Assembly: GCA_905202605.1 (NCBI GenBank)
Contig: CAJKSU010000076.1
Coordinates: forward strand, 1-11,750
Length of the DNA stretch: 11,750 nt
DNA from: an uncultured Eubacteriales bacterium
GTDB taxonomy: Bacteria > Bacillota > Clostridia > Oscillospirales > Oscillospiraceae
Direction: 5' to 3'
A model generated the notes under the pieces. That model worked only from the letters and a program-made list of their open reading frames with translations. It was not told the DNA's origin and searched no databases. Made by a program: the position numbers and the translations under genes. Shown here piece by piece: positions 6,255 to 11,750 of this stretch (the first letter of the stretch is position 1; every line of letters starts with the position of its first letter).

Positions 6255-9071
6255 ATGGCAAACAATACTGTGACGCCGTCCGAGGAGGATTCTACTCTGC
6301 AGGACAGTGCATCTGCTGTTTCCCCTGATGGTCTTGACATCAAAGACACCGTTTCCAATGCTCCTGCGGAGGAACCGGCAGCCTCGGAAGAAACAAAGAA
6401 AAAGCACCGGCTTATCAAGCGCAAGGCGAAGGACGCCGCCGGCGAGTTCGACCACCTCAACATGCCGCCCATGACCGGTCCGGTGCTGCGCCGTGCCAAA
6501 TGGCGTGAATGGCGCAGGAGCCTGCTACTGTTCTGCTTCGTAAATATTTATGTAGAGCTTTGTCTGCACCTGTGCATCTTTAAGGAGATCGACGGACGCA
6601 TTATCTATCCCATCCTGTTTTCTCTGCTCAGCGGCGGTATTATGACATTCCTCTGTACGCTGCTGCCGAGGATTCCGGGACGAGTTCTTACGGTGCTCTT
6701 AACCGCCGGCGTAGTAATCTATGCAGAGGTTCAGCTGGTATACCACGCCATTTTCGGCAACTTCATGCCCATCTCCCTCGCCGGAATGGGTGAGAATGTA
6801 GTCACGAATTTCGGCAATCAGATTCTCTACGGCATTGGCCAAAATATCGTGCCGATCCTTTTGCTGCTGATCCCGCTGATTCTCCTGATCATCCTGTTGG
6901 TTGTCCGCCGCGCCCCCAAGCATCGCGCCGGCTGGAGGCAGAGCCTTTCCTCTTTGGGCGTGGTTGCCGTGGTCAGTCTGGTTCTGGGCGGCATGCTGCT
7001 GACCGAAAAGGGCGAGACATTCTCCGTCTACGAGATTCTCACCAATGTCAATACCTCCACGGATACCAGCTACAAAAATGTCGGTATGCTGGCTACCACC
7101 GAGCAGGAGCTGCGCTATATGCTCTTGGGTGTCAGTCAGGAGGACTCCTCTTTGAGCAGCGTCTCCATGGGACGCACCGCCCCCGGTCGGAAATACTCCG
7201 CACAGGAGTATAACGCAATGGACATCGACTTTGAAAAGCTTGCGGATTCCACTGATGACGAAATGCTCAAGAGTCTGGATCAGTTCTTTGATACCATGAT
7301 GCCTACCCGCAAAAATGACTATACGGGCATGCTCAAGGACTACAACCTGATTACCATCTGCGCCGAGTCCTTCTGCCCCTATTTCATCAGCGAGGAGCTT
7401 ACGCCAACCCTGTACAAGCTCAGCAATAACGGTATTGTCTTCAACAACTACTACGGTACCTTCCAGAGCGTTACCACCAACGGTGAGTACACCATGAACA
7501 TGGGTCTGTACCCGGATATGTCCCGAACCAAAACCCAGTCCAGCTTTGATGTGTCCTCCCACAATTATCTTCCCTTCTGTCTGGGCAACGCGCTGAAAAA
7601 TGATGGCTACCAAACATGGGCTTACCACAATTACATCGGTGATTTCTACAATCGGAACGTCACCCATTCCAACATGGGCTACACCTTTAAGGCCGCTGAT
7701 TCCGGCCTGAACATCACGGTAGACTGGCCCTCCTCCGATCTGGAGATGATGGAGGCCTCTGTGGATGATTACATTGACAGCGGCGCACCCTTCCACGCCT
7801 ACTATATGACCTTCAGCGGCCACTATCAGTATAACTGGGAGAATGCCATGAGCGCCAAGAACCGGGACAAGGTGGAGGCTCTCCCCTATTCTGATACTGT
7901 AAAAGCCTACATTGCCTGCAATCTGGAGCTGGAATACGCGCTGGAATACCTGATGGACCGTCTGGAGCAGGCCGGCATTGCCGATAAGACCTGCATCGTC
8001 CTCACCAATGACCACTATCCCTACGGCCTCACTGAGGAGGAATATGATGAGCTGGCAGGGCAGGAGCTGGACACCACCTTTGAGCGGTACCGCAATTCCT
8101 TCATCTGCTATGTTCCCGGTCTGCGGGAAAACGTCTATGTAGACGAATACTGCTCCACCGCAGACATTCTCCCCACCCTGCTGAACCTGTTTGGCGTAGA
8201 ATACGATTCGAGATTGCTGGAGGGAACAGATATCTTCTCAAACGGCATCCATATGGCAATTCTCTCTGATCAGTCCTTTATCACAAAGGACTTCCGGTTT
8301 GATGCCGCCACGGAGACCCTGACGGTCACCACCCCCGGCGTGGAGGTCAGCGAGGAAACGCTGGATAATTACCGGCTGTATGTCTCCAACAAATTCGCCC
8401 TTTCCACAGGCATCCTGAACAACAATTACTACGGCCATGTGTTTGGAAAATCCAGCACCGGTGAGTTAGAGGATACGGTGGTCTTTACGGATATCAAGAA
8501 TATCTCCAGTCAGGCCAGCGTTCTCTATATGTACCGAAACGGCTATGTAGACCCCATCTCCGAAGACACCTTCGGTGGAAGGAATGTGGCGGAGGTCGGT
8601 GAATTCTGCGATGTTCTCTACCGCATCGCCGGGAAGCCGGCAACGGATGCCAGCGCACTGCCGGAGGATTACGATGACGATGAATTCAATTCCGAGAACA
8701 TCTATTATGACGCAGTCTGCTGGGCATGGCAGAACGGCATTCTGTTGGACGGCGACATTGACGACCTGTGGGATGATGATGTGGACTACCGCACTGCGGC
8801 GCTGCTGACCCTGCGCTTCGCCCAGTACATGGGCATCGACACCAGTGTGGACGAGGAAACCCTGAACACCGCCATTGCGGATCATCCCCGGCTGTCGGAG
8901 GAAACCGTACATGCCTTCCTGTGGATGAATCAGGAGAACATCACCACCAAGGACTCTGAGCTTACCGAGTTGTTTGCCAACTACTCCACCCGCATCAGCC
9001 GTTACCAGATGACCTCGTTCCTGTTCTACCTCTGCACCTATGAACTGCAAACCGACGAAAAGCCGGAATAA
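6255..9071 (+). CDS. LTA synthase family sulfatase-fold membrane enzyme with C-terminal SLH-like repeats
   Basis: This 938-residue enzyme should transfer a phosphoglycerol-type group from a lipid donor onto a growing glycolipid or polymer outside the cell. It has a disordered cytoplasmic N-terminus (1-88, with a basic patch 48-59) and five membrane segments at about 90-110, 117-138, 141-163, 197-217 and 233-250. A sulfatase/LtaS domain covers about 360-670. Metal and catalytic landmarks are E371 (CAESF), probable nucleophile T407 in TTNGEY, R467 (FYNRN), H523 (SGHY) and D586-H587 (LTNDHYPYG); these line up in order with LtaS Glu255, Thr300, Arg356, His416 and Asp475-His476. An extension of about 250 residues follows, ending in three SLH-like repeats (about 753-795, 813-861, 866-930). 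LtaS proteins are usually 600-700 residues. The ATG at 6255 has AAAGGAG 7 bases upstream; an in-frame ATG at 6141 lies before the promoter. The exact polymer is unknown. Confidence 0.92.
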   Translation: MANNTVTPSEEDSTLQDSASAVSPDGLDIKDTVSNAPAEEPAASEETKKKHRLIKRKAKDAAGEFDHLNMPPMTGPVLRRAKWREWRRSLLLFCFVNIYVELCLHLCIFKEIDGRIIYPILFSLLSGGIMTFLCTLLPRIPGRVLTVLLTAGVVIYAEVQLVYHAIFGNFMPISLAGMGENVVTNFGNQILYGIGQNIVPILLLLIPLILLIILLVVRRAPKHRAGWRQSLSSLGVVAVVSLVLGGMLLTEKGETFSVYEILTNVNTSTDTSYKNVGMLATTEQELRYMLLGVSQEDSSLSSVSMGRTAPGRKYSAQEYNAMDIDFEKLADSTDDEMLKSLDQFFDTMMPTRKNDYTGMLKDYNLITICAESFCPYFISEELTPTLYKLSNNGIVFNNYYGTFQSVTTNGEYTMNMGLYPDMSRTKTQSSFDVSSHNYLPFCLGNALKNDGYQTWAYHNYIGDFYNRNVTHSNMGYTFKAADSGLNITVDWPSSDLEMMEASVDDYIDSGAPFHAYYMTFSGHYQYNWENAMSAKNRDKVEALPYSDTVKAYIACNLELEYALEYLMDRLEQAGIADKTCIVLTNDHYPYGLTEEEYDELAGQELDTTFERYRNSFICYVPGLRENVYVDEYCSTADILPTLLNLFGVEYDSRLLEGTDIFSNGIHMAILSDQSFITKDFRFDAATETLTVTTPGVEVSEETLDNYRLYVSNKFALSTGILNNNYYGHVFGKSSTGELEDTVVFTDIKNISSQASVLYMYRNGYVDPISEDTFGGRNVAEVGEFCDVLYRIAGKPATDASALPEDYDDDEFNSENIYYDAVCWAWQNGILLDGDIDDLWDDDVDYRTAALLTLRFAQYMGIDTSVDEETLNTAIADHPRLSEETVHAFLWMNQENITTKDSELTELFANYSTRISRYQMTSFLFYLCTYELQTDEKPE
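8511..9045 (+). other. Putative triple SLH-like region within the LTA synthase-like protein
   Basis: Three units share the SLH layout of a helix with W/A positions, a 'NG(I/Y)' turn, an acidic/aromatic stretch and a second helix with an R-x-x-(A/M) start. Unit 1 runs from SVLYMYRNGYVDP to FCDVLYRIAGKP. Unit 2 runs from YYDAVCWAWQNGI to DYRTAALLTLRFAQ. Unit 3 runs from VHAFLWMNQENI to ISRYQMTSFLFYL. The second and third units are closest to classical SLH ('AVxWAxxNGI', 'TRAQMxxFLxR'). SLH triads bind secondary cell wall polymers. The match is by eye and the first unit is weak. Confidence 0.65.
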
Positions 9072-9080
9072 ACGCAATTC

Positions 9081-9119
9081 AGCCCCCGCACTCGGAGCGT
9101 TTCCGGGTGCAGGGGCTTT
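9081..9119 (+). terminator. Probable terminator of the LTA synthase-like gene
   Basis: A long stem, 9081-9096 with 9102-9117, includes one C/A mismatch and one G/T pair and has a 5-base loop. Only TTT follows. It starts 10 bases after the stop codon. Confidence 0.7.
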
Positions 9120-9237
9120 GCTGTATGAAAATACGTTCTCGCGCTCATGCGTCTTCGATGCGCCGTTTTCGTGCGTTTGGCGTGCAGGGATACGTTTTTC
9201 TTTCCCTCCCTTTAAAACGCACCCAAGCAGTCAGAAT

Positions 9238-9280
9238 AAAGCAGCCGGGATACTGCACACTGCGGTATCCCGGCTGCTTT
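9238..9280. terminator. Bidirectional terminator between convergent genes
   Basis: AAAGCAGCCGGGATAC (9238-9253) pairs perfectly with 9265-9280, a 16-bp stem with T's on either exit. It lies 14 bases after the LCP gene stop on the minus strand and backs up the hairpin at 9081 on the plus strand. The stretch 9120-9237 between the two hairpins holds no gene or clear signal. Confidence 0.88.
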
Positions 9281-9293
9281 CTGTAGCGAGGCA

Positions 9294-10739
9294 TTAGTCT
9301 GCGCTTTCGTACTCTGTTCCCTCATAAATGGTTCCCTGAAGGTACTTGATATTCGCATCCAGATCCAGACTGATGACGCTCATTCCGCTGATGGTCGCAC
9401 CGGAATAGGTTCCCTCGGCAGGAACCTGCTGCTGCTGCACGTCATAATTGAGGTACGCAGCCGCATTGGCCGCATAGGAGAGAATCTCCGACTTTGTCAT
9501 ATCTGTGGTCACCTGAGGCAGGATCACCTGCGCCAGATCCACCAGTGTGGCAGGAGATGCCTGCATGGCGCCGTCAATGATCTGATTGATAATAGTTCTC
9601 TGCCGGGAGGTACGCTCATAGTCGTTGCCGGTATAGCGGTTCCGCGCATAGCACAGCGCCTGCTTACCATTGAGCTTCTGCCAGCCGGAGGACCAGAGGT
9701 AGTCACTGCTCCACTCCTCACCCATGAGCTTATTCATGGACCAGATGTAGTTATTGGTAACCTTCTGCTCGTCCTCGCTGACATTGATGTATACGCCGCC
9801 CAATGTATCGATGACATCCATAAACGAGAAAAAGTCCACCGCCACATAGCGGTCTACATGCACCTTAAAGTTCTGCTCCAGTGTCTTCTCCAGCAGATCC
9901 GGGCCGCCGTATGCAAAAGCATGATTCAGCCGGGTATTTCCATAGCCGGGGATGCTCACATAGCAGTCCCGCAGGAAGGAGGTCAGATAGATCTTCTCCG
10001 TCTTCTGATTGATGGACACCAGAATCATAGCGTCGGAGCGTCCCACCTCACCGGAAGCACGGGTATCCGACCCAATGAGCAGAATGTTGTACACATCGTC
10101 AGAAATGGGGATCGTATAGCTGGAGCTGTCCGAGGTAACCGTTTCGATCCGATTGTCCCACTGCTCCAGCTCCGAAGCGGTGGCCTCCAGATCGTCCTTC
10201 TTGTCCTCCTCGTCCAGTGCTTCCAGATAGGAGTTCTCCGCGGTTTCCTCCGGGAGGGCTTCCGCCGCCGAAACGGTGGCAAAATAGTCGCTGTTTGCCG
10301 ACTGGTAGTTGATGAGGTTCAGCAGGTAGTTTACAAACAGCCCAGCAGCGCCCAGCACTACCACCAGGAACACGATCACGCCAATCAGGATTTTCTTTCG
10401 GAGCGACATCCGACGCTCTGATTCTTCGTCATCGTAGTCGTCGTAGTCCTCGTCCTCCTCGTCATAATCATCGTCGTATTCGTCCTCCGCGTCATAATCA
10501 TCGTTGTACTCGCCCTCGGCGTCCTCGTCATAGTCGCCGTCATAATCGTACTCGTTGTCATCCTCCGACTCGTACTCGTCCGAGTCATAATCGCTGTCCT
10601 GCACCGCCTCGGCATCCTCGTCTTCCAGATATTCCTCCTGAATCTCTACGTCCTCGTCCTGATTCTTTTTCCAGCGACTCTTACGGTCTCTTCTGTCATG
10701 GTCACCGTTCCGGTGGGGCTGATCGCCAAATAACTTCAT
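9294..10739 (-). CDS. LytR-CpsA-Psr (LCP) family protein with acidic tyrosine-rich cytoplasmic tail
   Basis: LCP enzymes move anionic polymers from a polyprenyl-phosphate carrier onto peptidoglycan, outside the membrane. This 481-residue member has a basic N-terminus (about 9-25), a very acidic tract (28-108), a basic stop (RRMSLRKK, 109-116), one membrane helix (117-137), a linker, and the LCP domain (about 216-385). Visible family motifs are IGSDTR (222-227), GRSDAM (233-238), FLRDCYV with the key Arg257-Asp258, TRLNHAFAYGG (269-279), and ARNR (365-368) followed by YERTSRQR. These include the arginines and aspartates that bind the pyrophosphate lipid and magnesium. The C-terminal 80 residues are Gln/Ala/Ser-rich. 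The ATG at 10739 has TAGGA about 8 bases upstream. It is convergent with the LTA synthase-like gene, so the two may serve the same wall polymer. Family certain; polymer unknown. Confidence 0.95.
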   Translation of the reverse strand: MKLFGDQPHRNGDHDRRDRKSRWKKNQDEDVEIQEEYLEDEDAEAVQDSDYDSDEYESEDDNEYDYDGDYDEDAEGEYNDDYDAEDEYDDDYDEEDEDYDDYDDEESERRMSLRKKILIGVIVFLVVVLGAAGLFVNYLLNLINYQSANSDYFATVSAAEALPEETAENSYLEALDEEDKKDDLEATASELEQWDNRIETVTSDSSSYTIPISDDVYNILLIGSDTRASGEVGRSDAMILVSINQKTEKIYLTSFLRDCYVSIPGYGNTRLNHAFAYGGPDLLEKTLEQNFKVHVDRYVAVDFFSFMDVIDTLGGVYINVSEDEQKVTNNYIWSMNKLMGEEWSSDYLWSSGWQKLNGKQALCYARNRYTGNDYERTSRQRTIINQIIDGAMQASPATLVDLAQVILPQVTTDMTKSEILSYAANAAAYLNYDVQQQQVPAEGTYSGATISGMSVISLDLDANIKYLQGTIYEGTEYESAD

Positions 10740-10762
10740 ATCATCATTCCTACTTCTTGATT

Positions 10763-10801
10763 TTTGATGGGATTCCTTCCATCAAACCCGCCGCATGGCG
10801 G
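10763..10801 (-). promoter_or_regulatory. Two stem-loops in the LCP gene leader
   Basis: Within the leader of about 73 bases, CCGCC/GGCGG (stem 10788-10792 with 10797-10801) and TTTGATGG/CCATCAAA (10763-10770 with 10779-10786) form adjacent hairpins just upstream of the RBS. On the minus strand no T-run follows, so they are not a terminator. An RNA-stability or regulatory role is possible. Confidence 0.4.
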
Positions 10802-10819
10802 CCTGATTCTACAGACATT

Positions 10820-10848
10820 ATTATATGTTCTGCTCCATGTAAAGTCAA
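10820..10848 (-). promoter_or_regulatory. Promoter of the LCP gene
   Basis: Read on the minus strand: TTGACT (10848-10843), a 17-bp spacer, then TATAAT (10825-10820). Eleven of twelve consensus bases match. It begins only about 30 bases after the stop of the HAD gene, so the LCP gene has its own promoter but could also receive read-through. Confidence 0.9.
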
Positions 10849-10877
10849 TGCAAACTCCATGATTGGCATTTTTCCAT

Positions 10878-11540
10878 TCAGGAAATTTTCGTTGTACTAT
10901 GCAGCATTTCCTGTGTCAGCAATGCTTCCAGTTCCTCTGTGGAATGTGCAATGGCAACTGCTCCAGCCTCCAGCATTGCCCCCACGTCTCCATAGCCCCA
11001 ACTGACGCCGATGGTGGGAATCTGATGAGCAGCAGCTCCGATCACATCAAAAGCCGTATCGCCCACCATCACAGTTTTTTCTCTGCACCCCTCCAACTCC
11101 AGAAGATAGGCAATCACCGCCTCCTTGCTGTCCCGTCCGCTGTCCATGGATGCCCCGCAGATCCGGGTAAAATACGGGCTGAGCTCAAATTTATCCAGAA
11201 TCTCCACCGCCGTAGATTCCGGCTTGGAGGTAGCCACATACAGTCGATGTCCATGCGCCTTCAGCCGTCCCAGCAGCTCTGCGATTCCTGAATAGGGTAC
11301 ATTCTCAAATTTCCCCACCGTCAGATAGCGGCTTCTGAACACCGCAATGGCCTCCTCTACCCGATTCTCCGGCACGCCGAATTTCGGGAAGCTCTCCCGC
11401 AGGGGCGGCCCCACAAAGCACCGAAGCTGGGTGCGATCCTCTATATGAATGCCAAAATGGTCCAGAGCCAACTGAGCGCATTTTGTAATTCCTTCACCGG
11501 AATCGGTCAAAGTGCCGTCCAGATCAAACAAAACTACCAT
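10878..11540 (-). CDS. HAD-superfamily hydrolase, phosphoglycolate phosphatase/PpaX-like
   Basis: This is a 220-residue soluble phosphatase of HAD subfamily I. Motif I is DLDGT with nucleophile D6 and acid D8. The alpha-helical cap (about 15-80) contains VGPPLRESF, typical of the Gph/PpaX group. Motif II is VATSK (T104), motif III is probably K139, and motif IV is VGDTAFD (D161, D165). Length and layout are normal. Substrates in this group range from phosphoglycolate to pyrophosphate and nucleotides, so none is assigned. The ATG at 11540 has AAGGAG six bases upstream. It has its own promoter and no clear terminator before the LCP promoter. Nothing ties it specifically to the wall genes. Confidence 0.93.
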   Translation of the reverse strand: MVVLFDLDGTLTDSGEGITKCAQLALDHFGIHIEDRTQLRCFVGPPLRESFPKFGVPENRVEEAIAVFRSRYLTVGKFENVPYSGIAELLGRLKAHGHRLYVATSKPESTAVEILDKFELSPYFTRICGASMDSGRDSKEAVIAYLLELEGCREKTVMVGDTAFDVIGAAAHQIPTIGVSWGYGDVGAMLEAGAVAIAHSTEELEALLTQEMLHSTTKIS

Positions 11541-11593
11541 GTTTTTCTCCTTGCTGCAAAAGATTTGCGGCGGTTCTCCGCTCCTTATAAAAT

Positions 11594-11622
11594 ATCATAA
11601 ATCCATGAAAAAGCCCAGTCAA
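11594..11622 (-). promoter_or_regulatory. Promoter of the HAD hydrolase gene
   Basis: On the minus strand: TTGACT (11622-11617), 17 bases, TATGAT (11599-11594). Ten of twelve consensus positions match. The leader is about 47 bases. Confidence 0.8.
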
Positions 11623-11635
11623 AATCCTCCAAATC

Positions 11636-11667
11636 CCAGAAAAAAGGCCGCCATCCGGCGGCCTTTT
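11636..11667 (-). terminator. Strong rho-independent terminator of the right-edge gene
   Basis: GGCCGCC/GGCGGCC with flanking A/T pairs (11642-11652 with 11657-11667) forms an 11-bp stem with a 4-base loop. On the minus strand it is followed by a run of T's ending in TTTTTTCTGG. It lies 8 bases after the stop of the partial gene at the edge and insulates the HAD gene promoter. Confidence 0.9.
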
Positions 11668-11675
11668 ACGTTTAT

Positions 11676-11750
11676 TTACTTTTTCCGCTCTACCATGCTG
11701 ACCGCATCGGCGATCAACGCCGCAATGCCGTCCGTATCCAGCATGGAGGT
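11676..11750 (-). CDS. C-terminal end of an unidentified protein (partial)
   Basis: The minus strand reads open from the window edge for 24 codons and ends DAVSMVERKK-stop (TAA at 11678-11676). The amphipathic-helix look and a strong terminator immediately after support a real gene end. The fragment is too short to name a family. An internal Met (second base triplet after TCC) has no RBS in front of it, so the gene should start outside the window. Confidence 0.6.
   Translation of the reverse strand, partial: TSMLDTDGIAALIADAVSMVERKK

Noticed and set aside
6699..8015. Open frame of 438 codons on the minus strand inside the LTA synthase-like gene
   Set aside because: It is antisense to the conserved sulfatase domain and has the same shadow composition (His/Val/Gly-rich, no family motifs).
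9040..9297. Small plus-strand frame after the LTA synthase-like gene
   Set aside because: It starts inside the upstream gene and runs through two terminator hairpins, with no RBS.
10420..10640. Possible tandem repeat or CRISPR-like array
   Set aside because: The GTC/ATA-rich repetitiveness is just the Asp/Glu/Tyr codons of the acidic tail; there are no regular repeat-spacer units.
10763..10801. Leader hairpins as a terminator of the HAD gene
   Set aside because: They lie downstream of the LCP promoter and lack a T-run in the minus direction.
11745..11750. GGAGGT at the right edge as an RBS for a plus-strand gene
   Set aside because: The minus-strand frame through this spot ends before a strong terminator, and no plus-strand promoter is seen, so chance is more likely.

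Overview
The window reads as chromosomal DNA of a Gram-positive anaerobe of the Clostridia, most likely the Oscillospiraceae (Clostridium cluster IV). The basis is GC-rich third codon positions, strong AGGAGG ribosome binding sites, consensus vegetative promoters with 17-bp spacers, a lipoprotein solute-binding protein, LytR-CpsA-Psr (LCP) and lipoteichoic-acid-synthase type genes, and SLH-like repeats of the style common in that group. The taxon is an inference. No tRNA, rRNA, CRISPR array, insertion sequence or phage gene was seen.

Left part (1-2906): a minus-strand gene for a SnoaL/NTF2-fold protein is followed at the window edge by a ribosome binding site for another minus-strand gene. 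Diverging from it is a highly expressed-looking, apparently monocistronic gene for a lipid-anchored ABC solute-binding protein with no permease genes beside it. Its promoter is clear (TGGACA-17-TATACT with TGn), with an 11-bp direct repeat just upstream and an inverted repeat in the leader. Three stem-loops in a row follow the gene.

Middle (2923-6127): an operon of three overlapping genes: a short GntR regulator of the YtrA type, an ABC ATPase and an ABC-2 type permease with a large C-terminal extracytoplasmic part. It starts at a perfect TTGACA-17-TATAAT promoter. Immediately downstream of the -10 lies an inverted repeat, AACTGTA-N13-TACAGTT, with the spacing of known YtrA operators, so autorepression is likely. 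A good terminator closes the operon.

Right part (6162-11750): a 938-residue membrane sulfatase-fold enzyme of the lipoteichoic acid synthase family has its own promoter. It carries an unusual C-terminal extension that looks like three degenerate S-layer homology repeats. Convergent to it, on the minus strand, are an LCP-family enzyme with an extremely acidic, tyrosine-rich cytoplasmic tail and a HAD-family phosphatase, each with its own promoter. The end of a further minus-strand gene lies beyond a strong terminator at the right edge.

Taken together, 2.9-10.8 kb is a cell-envelope neighbourhood: an envelope-type GntR/ABC module, an enzyme that builds or decorates an anionic polymer, and an LCP protein of the class that attaches such polymers to peptidoglycan. 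The most unusual item is the LtaS-type catalytic domain fused to putative SLH repeats, which would couple polymer synthesis to wall-polymer binding in one protein.
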